64,000 bases of DNA from Clostridium mediterraneense (GCF_900091705.1 NZ_LT594785.1:1220858-1284857), one strand, 5' to 3'; counted from the stretch's first letter, positions 45,040-55,170 are shown. The notes: generated by a model from the letters alone, not told the origin. Made by a program: numbers and translations.

Positions 45040-45480
45040 ATGAAACTATCAACAAAAGGTAGATACGGAGTTAAGGCTATGGTTGATTTAGCAATACATT
45101 ATGATGATAAACCTGTATCAATAAAGGTTATATCTCAGAGACAGAATATATCTGATTATTATTTAGAGCAACTTTTTAGTTCACTTAGAAAGGCTAAACT
45201 TATAAGAAGTATAAGAGGGGCTCAAGGAGGATATGTACTAAATAGGGATCCGAAAGATATAACTGTTGCTGATATAATGAATGTATTAGAAGGACCAATT
45301 GAAATTGCTGAATGTATAGAGAATACAGCATGTAATAATATAGATGCCTGTGCTACTAGAGTTTTATGGAAAAAAATAAAAACTAGTATAGATGATGTAT
45401 TAGGTTCAGTAACTCTTCAAGATATAGTCAATGATTATAATAATATGAAAGTTAAAAATCAATCTATAAAATTAAAATAG
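45040..45480 (+). CDS. iscR: Fe-S cluster regulator IscR
   Basis: IscR is an Rrf2 repressor that reads cellular Fe-S status. The winged helix (1-80) has STKGRYGVKAMVDLA and NISDYYLEQLFSSLRKAKLI, and the cluster ligands Cys92, Cys98 and Cys104 fall at exactly the positions of the E. coli protein. I use ATG 45040, with GGGGGA 7 bases upstream, rather than TTG 45025 inside that site. It leads iscS and iscU. Confidence 0.95.
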   Translation: MKLSTKGRYGVKAMVDLAIHYDDKPVSIKVISQRQNISDYYLEQLFSSLRKAKLIRSIRGAQGGYVLNRDPKDITVADIMNVLEGPIEIAECIENTACNNIDACATRVLWKKIKTSIDDVLGSVTLQDIVNDYNNMKVKNQSIKLK

Positions 45481-45506
45481 ACTTAAATATATAGGAGTGA
45501 AGTAAT

Positions 45507-46691
45507 ATGGATAAAGTAGTTTATATGGATCACGCTGCTACTACATATGTAAAACCAGAAGTTTTAGAAGAAATGATACCATATTTTACAGAAAAGTTTG
45601 GAAATCCTTCATCTTTTTATGGAATATCAAGAGATACACAAAAAGCTATTGATGAAGCAAGAGGAAAGGTAGCAAAAGGAATAAATGCTGAAAGAAGTGA
45701 AATATACTTCACAAATGGTGGTTCTGAAAGTGATAACTGGGCTATAAAAGGTGTAGCTATGGCAAATAAGAAAAAAGGTAATCACATAATTACAACTAAA
45801 ATAGAGCACCATGCTATTCTTAATACTTGTGAATATCTAGAAAAGAATGGTTTTGAAGTAACTTATTTAGATGTAGATAAAGAAGGATTTGTAAATATAG
45901 ATGAGTTAAAAGATGCTATTAAGGAAAATACAATTTTAGTATCAGTTATGTTTGCAAATAATGAAATAGGTACTATTGAACCAATTAAAGAAATAGGAGC
46001 AATCTGTAGAGAGAAAAAAGTAATATTCCATACAGATGCTGTTCAAGCTTTAGGTAATGTTGAAATTGATGTTAAAGATATGAATATAGATTTATTATCT
46101 TTAGCAGGACATAAAATTTATGGACCTAAGGGAGTAGGAGCCTTATATATAAGAAGAGGTGTTAGAATAGAAAATCTTGTTCATGGTGGTTCACAAGAAA
46201 GAGCAAGAAGAGCAGGAACTGAAAATATACCAGGTATAGTTGGACTTGGAAAAGCAGTTGAACTTGCTACAGAAAATCTAGAAGAACATAAGCAAAAGTT
46301 AACAAAGCTTAGAGATAAGCTTATAGATGGACTTATGCAAATTCCAAATACAATAGTAAATGGGCCTATGGGAGATAAGAGACTTCCAGGTAATGCCAAT
46401 GTTTGTTTTGAATTTATTGAAGGAGAAGGCATTCTTTTATCATTAGATTTTGAAGGAATCTGTGCATCAAGTGGAAGTGCTTGTACATCAGGTTCATTAG
46501 AACCATCACATGTACTTTTAGCTATTGGAAGACCACATGAAATTGCTCATGGTTCTTTAAGACTTACAATTGGTGATGGAACAACTGAAGAAGAGATAGA
46601 TTATGTTTTAGAAAAAATACCTGCAATTATAAGTAGATTAAGAAATATCTCACCACTTTGGAAGGATCATTTAAGAAGTTTAGAAAAATAA
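45507..46691 (+). CDS. iscS: Cysteine desulfurase IscS/NifS
   Basis: A PLP enzyme that takes sulfur from cysteine for cluster assembly. PLP Lys203 is in AGHKIYGPKG and the persulfide-forming Cys326 in SSGSACTSGS. The 394-residue length is normal; the residues around Cys326 and the C-terminus fit the NifS-like clostridial type. TATAGGAGTG precedes the ATG. It lies between iscR and iscU and so serves the scaffold encoded next. Confidence 0.97.
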   Translation: MDKVVYMDHAATTYVKPEVLEEMIPYFTEKFGNPSSFYGISRDTQKAIDEARGKVAKGINAERSEIYFTNGGSESDNWAIKGVAMANKKKGNHIITTKIEHHAILNTCEYLEKNGFEVTYLDVDKEGFVNIDELKDAIKENTILVSVMFANNEIGTIEPIKEIGAICREKKVIFHTDAVQALGNVEIDVKDMNIDLLSLAGHKIYGPKGVGALYIRRGVRIENLVHGGSQERARRAGTENIPGIVGLGKAVELATENLEEHKQKLTKLRDKLIDGLMQIPNTIVNGPMGDKRLPGNANVCFEFIEGEGILLSLDFEGICASSGSACTSGSLEPSHVLLAIGRPHEIAHGSLRLTIGDGTTEEEIDYVLEKIPAIISRLRNISPLWKDHLRSLEK

Positions 46692-46713
46692 AAAATAGAT
46701 TAGGGGTAAAGTT

Positions 46714-47145
46714 ATGATATATAGTGATAAGGTTATGGACCATTTTAGAAATCCAAGAAATACAGGAGAGCTTGAAAATGCTAATGGTATTGGAGAAGTT
46801 GGAAATGCAAAATGTGGCGATATAATGAAAATTTATCTTAATGTAGAGGATAATATAATAAAAGATGTTAGCTTTGAAACATATGGATGTGGTTCAGCAA
46901 TAGCTTCATCAAGTATGGCTACAGAATTAATTAAGGGAAAAACAATTGAAGAAGCATGGAAACTTACTAATAAAGCAGTAGCAGAAGCTTTAGACGGACT
47001 TCCTCCAGTAAAAATGCATTGTTCTGTTTTAGCAGAAGAAGCTATACATAAAGCAATAAATGACTATAGAGTAAGTCAAGGATTAGAACCATGGGATGTT
47101 AGAAAACATTCAGATTATATTCATGAAGAAGTTCATGGTAAATAG
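46714..47145 (+). CDS. iscU: Fe-S scaffold protein IscU/NifU N-terminal type
   Basis: The scaffold on which nascent clusters are built. The three conserved cysteines are Cys34 (NAKCGD), Cys59 (YGCGSAIASSS) and Cys103 (HCSVLAEEA), and the Asp after the first Cys is kept. At 143 residues it is a stand-alone NifU-N domain with a slight C-terminal extension. TTAGGGGT precedes the ATG. No hscA, hscB or fdx follow, as usual for clostridia. Confidence 0.96.
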   Translation: MIYSDKVMDHFRNPRNTGELENANGIGEVGNAKCGDIMKIYLNVEDNIIKDVSFETYGCGSAIASSSMATELIKGKTIEEAWKLTNKAVAEALDGLPPVKMHCSVLAEEAIHKAINDYRVSQGLEPWDVRKHSDYIHEEVHGK

Positions 47146-47154
47146 AAATATATT

Positions 47155-47187
47155 AAAAAGTTGTCTTTAAAAAGGACAACTTTTTTT
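47155..47187. terminator. Terminator after iscU
   Basis: AAAAAGTTGTC and GACAACTTTTT form an 11-base-pair stem with U-tract. Confidence 0.9.
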
Positions 47188-47263
47188 ATTATAAAATTTT
47201 TTAATATTTATAAGAAACTTTGAATTAAAAAAATATTATAGGCAAATACTAACAACTAGAAAG

Positions 47264-47752
47264 ATGGTGAGGTTATTGTTTAGAGTTAAAGATTTAAAAT
47301 TTTTAGAAGTTTTTAATTCAAGGGGGAAAAAACTTGGAGAAGTTGAGGATATTGCTATAGATTATTTTGAAGCAAAAGTAATAGGTTTTTTGATACCTAA
47401 AACTCTTTTTAAAAAGAAAAATTTTATAGATATAGAAAATATAATTAGTTTTGGAGAAAAGATAGTTATAAATGAATTAGAAAATTATGATGGTATAAGT
47501 TATGAGGATATTAAGAATCTCGATATATTAAATAAAAAAGGAGAAATGATAGGAGTGCTTGAAGACATTGTTATAGATAATACCTTTAATATAAAAGCAC
47601 TTATAACATCTAAAGGTTTTTTTGAGAAGTTTATTAAGGGTAAACATTTTATTTTGCCTAAAGAAACTATACTTGGAGAGCAAAATATACTTTTCTTTGG
47701 AAATGATAATATAGATTTTAATTCAATTCCTCATAATTTATGGAGGGGTTAG
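47264..47752 (+). CDS. PRC-barrel domain protein
   Basis: The 162-residue product contains two PRC-barrel-like halves (about residues 3-75, FRVKDLKFLEVFNSRGKKLGEVEDIAID; and 80-150, NLDILNKKGEMIGVLEDIVID). Such domains bind other proteins or RNA; in Bacillus short ones (YlmC/YrrD types) are linked to sporulation. The start is uncertain: ATG 47264 lacks a good ribosome site, while TTG 47276 lies only 3 bases from GGTGAGG. B. subtilis yrrD sits near alaS as well, which supports a conserved neighbourhood. It is likely co-transcribed with the permease that follows after 3 bases. Confidence 0.8.
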   Translation: MVRLLFRVKDLKFLEVFNSRGKKLGEVEDIAIDYFEAKVIGFLIPKTLFKKKNFIDIENIISFGEKIVINELENYDGISYEDIKNLDILNKKGEMIGVLEDIVIDNTFNIKALITSKGFFEKFIKGKHFILPKETILGEQNILFFGNDNIDFNSIPHNLWRG

Positions 47753-47755
47753 ACT

Positions 47756-48781
47756 ATGATAAAAAATAAAAAAAATCTTATCAAAAATCTTTGTATAATT
47801 TTAGCTGTTGTAATTATAATATTTTTAATTTATAAAAGTACCATAATAAGAGAAACTTTAATTGTACTGCTTAGTTCATTTATTCTAGCATATTCAATTA
47901 AACCTATATATAGAAAAATATTATCTAAAGTAGATATAAATAAAAGACTTTTAGCATTCCTATTGATAATTGGAGTTATTTTGCTTTTTATGGGGAGTAT
48001 TGCTATTTTTATACCAGGACTTTTAACGGAGAGTATAAGCCTTGAATCATTGATAGCGGGACTTGAGGAGATAGTATCTACTATAACAAGTAAAATAAAT
48101 ATTAGAAAAGAAGAACTTTACGCTATTATTAATGAGCAGTTTGGTGAAAGGATAAATATTATTATTGCTGGGTTTACAGATAGAATATTTAACTGGGTTA
48201 TAGAATTTAGTGAAAATATTTTAGCCTTAGCAATAGTACCTATAATAGCATATTATTTCTTAGCTGATGGAGATTTAATAGCTAATAAATTACTTTTACT
48301 TTTTTCTTCAGATAAAAGAATTCTAATAAAAAAAATTGCTAGGGATATAGATAAAGTATTAGGTAAATATATAGTAGGACAATTATTTTTATGTGTTATA
48401 GTAGGTCTTATGACTTTTGCTGGTCTTATGATAATTGATATAAAATTTATTTTGATATTATCATTGCTTAATGGAATTTTAAATATAGTACCATACTTTG
48501 GAGCAGCTATTGGAGCAATACCTGCAATGATAATTGCTTTACTAGATGAGCCTATAAAAATGTTATACGTTCTTATTATGTTTATTATAATACAACAATT
48601 AGAGGGAAATGTTATAGCACCTAAAATAACTGCAAATAGTATAAAGATGCATCCTCTTATGGTAATAATACTTTTGCTTATAGGAGAAAAATTATTTGGG
48701 CTTATAGGTATGATATTAGTAGTTCCACTTGGTGTTGTAATAAAAATAATATATGAAGATGTTAATTACTATTTATTTTAG
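47756..48781 (+). CDS. AI-2E family transporter-type membrane protein
   Basis: The 341-residue product has about eight membrane helices with the family's central amphipathic region and the C-terminal motifs LNGILNIVPYFGAAIGAIPAMIIAL and QQLEGNVIAPKITANSIKMHPLMVI. It resembles B. subtilis YrrI, which lies directly upstream of alaS, matching the order here. Substrates of this family vary (autoinducer-2, Na+/H+) and cannot be predicted. GGAGGGG precedes the ATG. Confidence 0.9.
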   Translation: MIKNKKNLIKNLCIILAVVIIIFLIYKSTIIRETLIVLLSSFILAYSIKPIYRKILSKVDINKRLLAFLLIIGVILLFMGSIAIFIPGLLTESISLESLIAGLEEIVSTITSKINIRKEELYAIINEQFGERINIIIAGFTDRIFNWVIEFSENILALAIVPIIAYYFLADGDLIANKLLLLFSSDKRILIKKIARDIDKVLGKYIVGQLFLCVIVGLMTFAGLMIIDIKFILILSLLNGILNIVPYFGAAIGAIPAMIIALLDEPIKMLYVLIMFIIIQQLEGNVIAPKITANSIKMHPLMVIILLLIGEKLFGLIGMILVVPLGVVIKIIYEDVNYYLF

Positions 48782-48829
48782 CTGTACTTATTATTGACAT
48801 AAATAAAAAAGTTTTTTATAATTTTTTTA

Positions 48830-49040
48830 TAAATATGAATACAGAGAGCAATGAAGAGGATGAGTAAATAAATCTTTTCTATTAAGAGAGGAAGTGGTTG
48901 GTGAAAACTTCTTAGAAAAATTATTGAAGCTACCTTGGAGCAATCTAACAATTAAGTGATGTATAGTAATATACATAATTAGGGTGGTACCGCGGAAATA
49001 CAGCTTTCGTCCCTTGCTAGGGATGGAGGCTTTTTTATAT
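48830..49040 (+). ncRNA. T-box leader, alanine-specific
   Basis: The T-box sequence GGGTGGTACCGCG is at about 48981-48995, inside the antiterminator region. A GAGTA element at 48859 and the stem I segment AAGAGAGG (about 48885) precede a specifier-loop candidate GAAGCTACC with GCT (Ala) at 48929-48931. A terminator follows: AGCTTTCGTCCCT and AGGGATGGAGGCT, then TTTTTT (about 49001-49037). Uncharged tRNA-Ala would favour the antiterminator and raise alaS expression, in line with the gene directly downstream. Confidence 0.93.
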
Positions 49041-49071
49041 TTATATAGACAAAATATGGAGGGATTCAATT

Positions 49072-51708
49072 ATGAAATTTACAGGAACAAATGAATTAAG
49101 AGAAAAATATTTAAGTTTCTTTGAAGGAAAAGACCATTTAAGATTAAACTCATTTTCATTAGTACCAAAAAATGATAATAGTTTATTACTTATAAATGCA
49201 GGTATGGCACCATTAAAGCCATATTTCACAGGACTTGAAAAAGCTCCTAAAAATAGAATAACAACTTGTCAAAAGTGTATTAGAACAGGTGATATTGAAA
49301 ATGTAGGGAAGACATCAAGACATGGTACTTTCTTTGAAATGCTTGGAAACTTCTCATTTGGAGATTACTTTAAAAAAGAAATAATTCCATGGGCTTGGGA
49401 GTTTATCACAAAAGAATTAGAAATACCAAAGGATAAATTATATGTAACAATATATCATGAAGATGATGAAGCTTTTGATATTTGGACAAAATCAACAGAT
49501 GTGGATCCAAGCAGAATTTTCAGACTTGGTAAAGAAGATAACTTCTGGGAAATTGGAGTAGGACCTTGTGGACCATGTACAGAAATTCACTTTGATAGAG
49601 GTGAAGGAAAGGTTGAAACAGTAGAAGAATTCTTAAGAGAAGCTGATAATGATAGAATAGTTGAATTCTGGAATCTTGTATTTACTCAATTTAATAAAGA
49701 CGAAGATGGAAATTATAATGAATTAGATCAAAAGAATATTGATACAGGAATGGGGCTTGAAAGAATAGCAACAATAATGCAAGGCGTAGATAATATCTTT
49801 GAAATTGATGTTGTTAAGGCTATATTAGCTAAGGTTTGTGAACTTACAAATTCAGAATACGGAAAAGATGCAAATGCTGATATATCACTTAGAATTATTA
49901 CAGACCACGTAAAGAGTGTAACAATGCTTATTTCTGATGGAGTAAGACCAAGTAATGAAGGTAGAGGATATGTTTTAAGAAGACTTTTAAGAAGAGCTGC
50001 AAGACATGGAAGAACTTTAGGTGTTAAAGGATTATTCTTAGATAAAATAGTTGATACTATAGTTGATAACTATGGAGATGCTTATACAGATCTTAAGGTT
50101 AATAAAGAAAATATTAAGAAAGTTATAAGTCTTGAAGAAGAAAGATTTAACCAAACAATAGATGCTGGAATGGATATTTTAAAATCTTATATCGAAGAAA
50201 CTGAAAAAGAAGGAAGTAAAGTACTTTCAGGAGAAAGAGCATTTAAGTTATATGATACTTATGGATTCCCTCTAGAACTTACAGAAGAAATAGTCGAAGA
50301 AAAAAATCTTTCAATAGATAAAGAAGGTTTCAATAAAGAAATGGAAGCTCAAAGACAAAGAGCTAGAAGTGCAAGAGGAGAAAGTAGCTACATGGGTAGT
50401 GAAGGGCCAGTAAATACTATTGATGCTAAAATAGAAACTGCTTTTGATGGATATGATAAACTTGAAATTGAATCAAAGATAATAGTTCTTGGAGATAATG
50501 AAGATTTTAGAGATGAACTTGCTGAAGGAACAGAAGGATTCATAGTTACAGAAGTAACACCTTTCTATGCTGAAATGGGTGGTCAAGTAGGAGATACAGG
50601 AATAATTGAAACAGCTTCTGGTAAAGCTTTAGTAGTAGACTGTAAGAAAAATGTTGGAGGAAAATTTGTTCACTATGTTAAAGTAGAAGAAGGAATTATT
50701 ACTTTAAATGAAACTGCTACATTAAAAGTTGATAAAGAAAGAAGAAAAGCTATAGGTAAAAACCATACAGCTACTCATATCTTACATGCAGCTTTAAGAA
50801 AAGTTTTAGGAGAACATGTACACCAAGCGGGTTCACTTGTTGATAATGAAAAATTAAGATTTGACTTTACACATTTCTCAGGATTAACAGAAGAAGAAAT
50901 TCGTGAAATTGAAATGCTTGTAAATAGACAAATAATGATGGCTGATACTGTTATTACTAAAGAAATGAGTCTTGATGAAGCTAAAAAAGATGGAGCTATG
51001 TCATTATTCGATGAAAAGTATGCTGATAAAGTAAGAGTTGTTTCAGCAGGAGACTTCTCAAAAGAACTTTGTGGTGGAACTCATGTAAGTAATGCTGGAG
51101 AAATAGGATTATTTAAAATAGTTTCAGAATCAGGTATAGCAGCAGGAATCAGAAGAGTAGAAGCTGTTACAGGAGTAGAAGCTTTAAAATTTGTAGAAGC
51201 TAAGACAGAACTTATAAAGAATGCTTCAAAGATATTAAAATGTAATGAAAAAGACTTAGTTTCAAAAATAGAAGCTCAAGTTTCAGAATTAAAAGAAAAA
51301 GAAAAAGAAATAAATGAATTAAAATCTAAGCTTGTTCAAGGAGCAGAAGATGATATATTAAATAATGCTGTTGATATTAATGGAGTTAAACTTGTAAGAG
51401 CTTCACTTAAAGATATAGATGGAAATTCATTAAGAGAACTTGCTGATAAGGTTAGAAATAAATTAGACCTTGGAGTTGTAGTTCTTGCAAGTGAAATTGA
51501 TGGAAAAGTAAATCTTATTGCTATGGCTACAAAGAATTCTATTGCAAATGGAGTTCACTGTGGAAATATAATTAAAGAAGCAGCTGCAGTAGTTGGAGGC
51601 GGCGGTGGTGGAAGACCAGATATGGCTCAAGCCGGTGGTAAAAACCCTGCTAATATAGAAAAAGCTTTAGAAAAGGCAAAAGAGGTTTTAGAAAACATAG
51701 TAAAATAG
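49072..51708 (+). CDS. alaS: Alanyl-tRNA synthetase
   Basis: AlaS charges tRNA-Ala. Domains in order: catalytic (about 1-240, with the class II motif [20 protein letters not shown]), tRNA recognition (240-460), editing (550-720, with the zinc ligands of HTATHILH and CGGTH), and C-Ala (about 740-878, ending [18 protein letters not shown]). 878 residues is full length. GGAGGGA lies 9 bases before the ATG. Expression is controlled by the T-box in front. ireB and ruvX follow, the conserved Firmicute order. Confidence 0.98.
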   Translation: MKFTGTNELREKYLSFFEGKDHLRLNSFSLVPKNDNSLLLINAGMAPLKPYFTGLEKAPKNRITTCQKCIRTGDIENVGKTSRHGTFFEMLGNFSFGDYFKKEIIPWAWEFITKELEIPKDKLYVTIYHEDDEAFDIWTKSTDVDPSRIFRLGKEDNFWEIGVGPCGPCTEIHFDRGEGKVETVEEFLREADNDRIVEFWNLVFTQFNKDEDGNYNELDQKNIDTGMGLERIATIMQGVDNIFEIDVVKAILAKVCELTNSEYGKDANADISLRIITDHVKSVTMLISDGVRPSNEGRGYVLRRLLRRAARHGRTLGVKGLFLDKIVDTIVDNYGDAYTDLKVNKENIKKVISLEEERFNQTIDAGMDILKSYIEETEKEGSKVLSGERAFKLYDTYGFPLELTEEIVEEKNLSIDKEGFNKEMEAQRQRARSARGESSYMGSEGPVNTIDAKIETAFDGYDKLEIESKIIVLGDNEDFRDELAEGTEGFIVTEVTPFYAEMGGQVGDTGIIETASGKALVVDCKKNVGGKFVHYVKVEEGIITLNETATLKVDKERRKAIGKNHTATHILHAALRKVLGEHVHQAGSLVDNEKLRFDFTHFSGLTEEEIREIEMLVNRQIMMADTVITKEMSLDEAKKDGAMSLFDEKYADKVRVVSAGDFSKELCGGTHVSNAGEIGLFKIVSESGIAAGIRRVEAVTGVEALKFVEAKTELIKNASKILKCNEKDLVSKIEAQVSELKEKEKEINELKSKLVQGAEDDILNNAVDINGVKLVRASLKDIDGNSLRELADKVRNKLDLGVVVLASEIDGKVNLIAMATKNSIANGVHCGNIIKEAAAVVGGGGGGRPDMAQAGGKNPANIEKALEKAKEVLENIVK

Positions 51709-51823
51709 TATACAATTCCATAAATATAGTTTATAATAAGAATAACAAATAGATTATTATATAAATGAATAAAATAAAAAATAAGGTCAATACTAAAAAA
51801 GAATATTAGTATTATATTTATTG

Positions 51824-51857
51824 TAAGGGGGTGAAGCTACTTAGTAGCGAAACTATG
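51824..51857 (+). promoter_or_regulatory. Split ribosome binding site of ireB: SD, hairpin, ATG
   Basis: AAGGGGGTGAA (51825-51835) is followed by GCTAC-TTA-GTAGC (51836-51848), a perfect 5-base-pair stem, then GAAACT and ATG 51855. Linear spacing from the SD to ATG is about 20 bases; folded, it is about 8. The alternative GTG 51831 lies inside the SD. Confidence 0.65.
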
Positions 51858-52112
51858 GGAAACAATTTGGAAAATACTATGCAATTTAATTTTAGCAATG
51901 ATAATGAGAATTTAACAAAGGCAATTTTAACAGATGTATATAATTCTTTAAAAGAAAAAGGATACAACCCGGTTAATCAGTTAGTTGGATACTTGATATC
52001 AGGAGACCCTACTTACATTACTAATTACAACGGGGCAAGAGCTTTAGTAAGAAAACTAGAGAGAGATGAGATTCTTGAAGAGGTTATGAAAACCTATCTT
52101 GAAATAAAATAA
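51855..52112 (+). CDS. ireB: IreB family regulatory protein (DUF965)
   Basis: IreB is a small substrate of the PASTA kinase IreK/PrkC and limits cephalosporin resistance in enterococci. The 85-residue product contains the family core [34 protein letters not shown] and [17 protein letters not shown]. The N-terminal Thr of NTMQF is at the place of the kinase-target residues in the enterococcal protein. I start at ATG 51855, where homologues begin; a longer form from GTG 51831 has no usable ribosome site. See the split site at 51824-51857. Confidence 0.92.
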   Translation: MGNNLENTMQFNFSNDNENLTKAILTDVYNSLKEKGYNPVNQLVGYLISGDPTYITNYNGARALVRKLERDEILEEVMKTYLEIK

Positions 52113-52140
52113 AAGAGTGCCCCTCTGGGCGCTCTTTAAT
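52110..52140 (+). terminator. Terminator-like hairpin between ireB and ruvX
   Basis: AAAGAGTGCCC and GGGCGCTCTTT pair (one G-U) around CTCT. Only TTAATTAT follows, so termination is likely partial; ruvX lacks an obvious promoter of its own. Confidence 0.65.
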
Positions 52141-52155
52141 TATAAGGAGTTATAT

Positions 52156-52569
52156 ATGAGAATTTTAGGACTCGATATAGGAAGTAGAACAATTGGAGTA
52201 GCTATAAGTGATCCACTAGGTTGGACTGCTCAAGGAATAACAACTATAAAGAGAAAAAATTTTACAGCAGATGTTGCGGAAGTTAAAAAATATTATGATG
52301 AATATAATGTTGATACTATAGTTGCTGGACTTCCTAAAAATATGAATGGAACTATAGGACCATCAGGAGAAATGGTTTACGAATTTTGTGAAAAATTAAA
52401 AGAAAATTTTGAACCGGAAATTAAGTTTTGGGATGAAAGACTTACTACAGTAGCAGCACATAAAGCCATGTTAGAAGCAGATTTATCAAGAGCTAAGAGA
52501 AAGAAGATAGTTGATAAAATAGCGGCTACATATATATTACAAGGCTATTTAGATAGAATATCAAAATAA
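52156..52569 (+). CDS. ruvX: RuvX/YqgF pre-16S rRNA nuclease
   Basis: The 137-residue RNase H-like protein matures the 5' end of 16S rRNA and was formerly called a Holliday junction resolvase. [20 protein letters not shown] has the first catalytic Asp, GLPKNMNGT the middle motif, and [11 protein letters not shown] the Glu motif. I use ATG 52156 with AAGGAG 6 bases upstream; codons upstream of it in the same frame run through the terminator and are not credible. It is the B. subtilis yrrK equivalent. Confidence 0.95.
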   Translation: MRILGLDIGSRTIGVAISDPLGWTAQGITTIKRKNFTADVAEVKKYYDEYNVDTIVAGLPKNMNGTIGPSGEMVYEFCEKLKENFEPEIKFWDERLTTVAAHKAMLEADLSRAKRKKIVDKIAATYILQGYLDRISK

Positions 52570-52595
52570 AAAATATATTAAAAGGAGAGATAAAT

Positions 52596-52850
52596 ATGGA
52601 AAATAATTTAGAAACTATTGTTTTAAGCGATGAAAATGGAGTAGAAGTTCCATTTAGAGTTATAACAAAGCTTGAAATAGAAGAAAATGAATACTTCATA
52701 TTACAACCAGAAGATGAAGAAGAAGATATTGTTGTAGCTATGAAAGTTGTTGAAGACGAAGATGGAAATCTTGGTTTAGAAGCTGTTGAAAATGAAGCAG
52801 AAATAGATATGATAGAAGAAGCATATGCAACAATAATGAGTGAAGAATAA
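52596..52850 (+). CDS. DUF1292 protein (YrzB-like)
   Basis: The 84-residue acidic protein matches DUF1292: ETIVLSDENGVEVPFRVITKLEIEENEYFILQP, VVAMKVVEDEDG, then a Glu-rich tail. Function is unknown; the gene is constantly found after ruvX in Firmicutes. AAAGGAGAG is 8 bases before the ATG. A Fur-family gene follows after 21 bases. Confidence 0.93.
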   Translation: MENNLETIVLSDENGVEVPFRVITKLEIEENEYFILQPEDEEEDIVVAMKVVEDEDGNLGLEAVENEAEIDMIEEAYATIMSEE

Positions 52851-52871
52851 TCAAGGAGGCGGTGAAATAAG

Positions 52872-53342
52872 ATGACACATTTAACTGCTAAGGATTATAC
52901 TGTACTTAAAGAGCAATTTAAGAGTAAAGGATATAAACTTACTCCACAAAGAAGAGCTATTGTAGATATAATAGTTGAAAGTGAAAGAAAACATTTAACT
53001 GCTGAAGAAATCTATGATTTAGTTAAAGTTGGTTGTCCTGAAATAGGTTTAGCAACTGTATATAGAACTATTTTACTTTTAGAAGAAATGGGAGTAATAT
53101 ATAAGTTAGATTTAAATGATGGATGCAGCAGATATGAGCTTGCTAATGAAAATGAAACTCATAGACACCACCACTTAGTTTGTAATAAATGTGGTAAGGT
53201 TTCAGAAGTTGAAGATGATCTTTTAGAGGAATTAGAAAATGAAGTAGAAGTAAAATACGGATTTAAGATAGAAGATCATTCAGTTAAATTTTTCGGAGTA
53301 TGTAGAGAATGTAAAGATGAAGGGATAAATGAAGAAAAATAA
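52872..53342 (+). CDS. fur: Fur family metalloregulator
   Basis: The 156-residue product has the Fur winged helix (LTPQRRAIVDIIV, GLATVYRTILLLEEMGVI) and C-terminal metal/dimer domain with HRHHH, CNKC (Cys104, Cys107) and CREC (Cys144, Cys147), the structural zinc site. It could be Fur, PerR or Zur; the HRHHH motif and overall fit favour Fur, but subtype cannot be fixed by eye. AAGGAGGCGGTG lies just upstream. Co-location with DUF1292 is common in clostridia. Confidence 0.92.
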   Translation: MTHLTAKDYTVLKEQFKSKGYKLTPQRRAIVDIIVESERKHLTAEEIYDLVKVGCPEIGLATVYRTILLLEEMGVIYKLDLNDGCSRYELANENETHRHHHLVCNKCGKVSEVEDDLLEELENEVEVKYGFKIEDHSVKFFGVCRECKDEGINEEK

Positions 53343-53394
53343 TATTAACCCTTTATTTTAAACATATATATAAAATTTTCAAAGGAGGGGAATT

Positions 53395-55062
53395 ATGAAA
53401 CGCGAAAAACTAAAGGCAAGAATAATACCTTTAGGTGGAATTAATGAAATAGGAAAAAATATAACAGCTATTGAATTTAAAGACGATATAGTTGTTGTGG
53501 ATTGTGGACTTAAGTTTCCAGATGATGATATGTACGGAATTGACATAGTTATACCTGATATCTCCTATTTAATTAAAAATGCAAGTAAAGTAAGAGGACT
53601 TTTCATTACTCACGGGCATGAAGACCACATAGGTGCAATACCATATATATTAAAACAATTAAATGTTCCAGTATATGGTACTAAGTTAACTTTAGGTATT
53701 CTTGAAACAAAATTAAGAGAACATGGACTATTAGCTTCAACTGAATTAATTACAGTTAAGTCAAGAGATATAGTCAAATTAAACTCAGTATCAGTAGAGT
53801 TTATAAAAACAAATCACAGTATAGCAGATTCAGTTGCTATAGCTGTTCATACACCAATGGGGGTTATACTTCATACTGGAGACTTTAAGGTAGAATATAC
53901 ACCTATTGATGGGCAAAGAATGGATTTCGGTAGATTTGCAGAACTTGGTAAGAAAGGTGTTCTTGCACTTTTATCAGATTCAACAAATGTAGAAAAACCA
54001 GGATATACTCTTTCAGAAAAAACAGTTGGAGAAAAGCTTAATAGAATATTTGGAAAGGCAAAAGGTAGAGTTATAACAGCTACATTTGCATCAAATATTC
54101 ATAGAATTCAACAAATTGTTGAAGCAGCAGAATTATACGGAAGAAAGATTGCTGTTTCAGGAAGAAGTATGGAAAATATAATTCAAGTTGCAGTTGAACT
54201 TGGATATTTACAAATTCAAAAAGGAACTTTAGTTAATATTGATAATATTAATAAGTATCCAGCAGATCAAATGGCTATTATAACAACTGGAAGCCAAGGA
54301 GAGCCAATGTCAGCTTTAGCTAGAATGGCTGCTTCAGAACACAGAAAGTTAAATATTTTACCAGGAGATACTGTTATAATTTCAGCTACACCTATTCCAG
54401 GTAATGAAAAACTTGTATCAAAAGTTATAAATCAATTATCTAAGAAGGGTGCTGAAGTTATACATCATCATTCAGAAGGAATTCACGTATCAGGGCATGC
54501 ATGTCAAGAAGAATTAAAATTAATGCAATGTCTAGTAAATCCTAAATTCTTTGTGCCAGTTCACGGAGAATATAGACATCTAAAGAAACATGCTGAGCTT
54601 GCACAAGAACTTGGTATGCCAAAAGAAAATACTATCATCGTTGAAAATGGTGATGTTGTAGAACTTACAAGAGATTCTATTAAGAAAAATGGAACTGTAA
54701 GTGCAGGCCAAGTATTTGTTGATGGATTAGGTGTTGGTGATGTTGGAAATATAGTTTTAAGAGATAGAAGACATTTATCACAAGATGGTATAGTGATAGT
54801 TGTTGTAACTATAGATAAAGCTAGTGGATATATTGCATCAGGTCCAGATATTATATCAAGAGGATTTGTATATGTAAGAGAATCTGAAGATCTTATGGGA
54901 GAAGCTAAAAATTCTGTTAAGGATGCTTTAGCTGATTGTGAAGATAAAAATATTAAAGATTGGGCAACTATTAAGTCAAGTATAAGAGATACTTTAAGAG
55001 CATACTTATATGAAAAGACAAAGAGAAGACCTATGATATTACCTATTATTATGGAAATATAA
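53395..55062 (+). CDS. rnj: Ribonuclease J
   Basis: RNase J is a metallo-beta-lactamase 5'-3' exonuclease and endonuclease central to Gram-positive mRNA decay. The zinc motif HGHEDH is at residues 73-78; other ligands lie in LHTGDFKVEYTP and VPVHGEYRHL. The beta-CASP domain and C-terminal domain are complete (555 residues). AAGGAGGGG is 6 bases before the ATG. I cannot say whether it is the J1 or the J2 type; with a Clostridium, a single main RNase J is expected. Confidence 0.96.
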   Translation: MKREKLKARIIPLGGINEIGKNITAIEFKDDIVVVDCGLKFPDDDMYGIDIVIPDISYLIKNASKVRGLFITHGHEDHIGAIPYILKQLNVPVYGTKLTLGILETKLREHGLLASTELITVKSRDIVKLNSVSVEFIKTNHSIADSVAIAVHTPMGVILHTGDFKVEYTPIDGQRMDFGRFAELGKKGVLALLSDSTNVEKPGYTLSEKTVGEKLNRIFGKAKGRVITATFASNIHRIQQIVEAAELYGRKIAVSGRSMENIIQVAVELGYLQIQKGTLVNIDNINKYPADQMAIITTGSQGEPMSALARMAASEHRKLNILPGDTVIISATPIPGNEKLVSKVINQLSKKGAEVIHHHSEGIHVSGHACQEELKLMQCLVNPKFFVPVHGEYRHLKKHAELAQELGMPKENTIIVENGDVVELTRDSIKKNGTVSAGQVFVDGLGVGDVGNIVLRDRRHLSQDGIVIVVVTIDKASGYIASGPDIISRGFVYVRESEDLMGEAKNSVKDALADCEDKNIKDWATIKSSIRDTLRAYLYEKTKRRPMILPIIMEI

Positions 55063-55122
55063 TTTTAAGATGAAATTTTAATGTTTAAATATTTGCATTT
55101 TTACTAATAAAATATTTTAATA

Positions 55123-55151
55123 TTGACAATTTAATTTTAAAAGTTTAAAAT
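55123..55151 (+). promoter_or_regulatory. Sigma-A promoter of typA
   Basis: TTGACA (55123-55128) and TAAAAT (55146-55151), spacer 17. Transcription would start near 55158, only about 13 bases before the leader hairpin at 55171-55200. Confidence 0.6.
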
Positions 55152-55170
55152 TTTATAATAAGAAGTGAAA

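Noticed and set aside
55123-55159. TTGACA with perfect TATAAT at 55154-55159 as the typA promoter
   Set aside because: The spacer would be 25 bases. TAAAAT at 55146-55151 gives 17 bases and is preferred.
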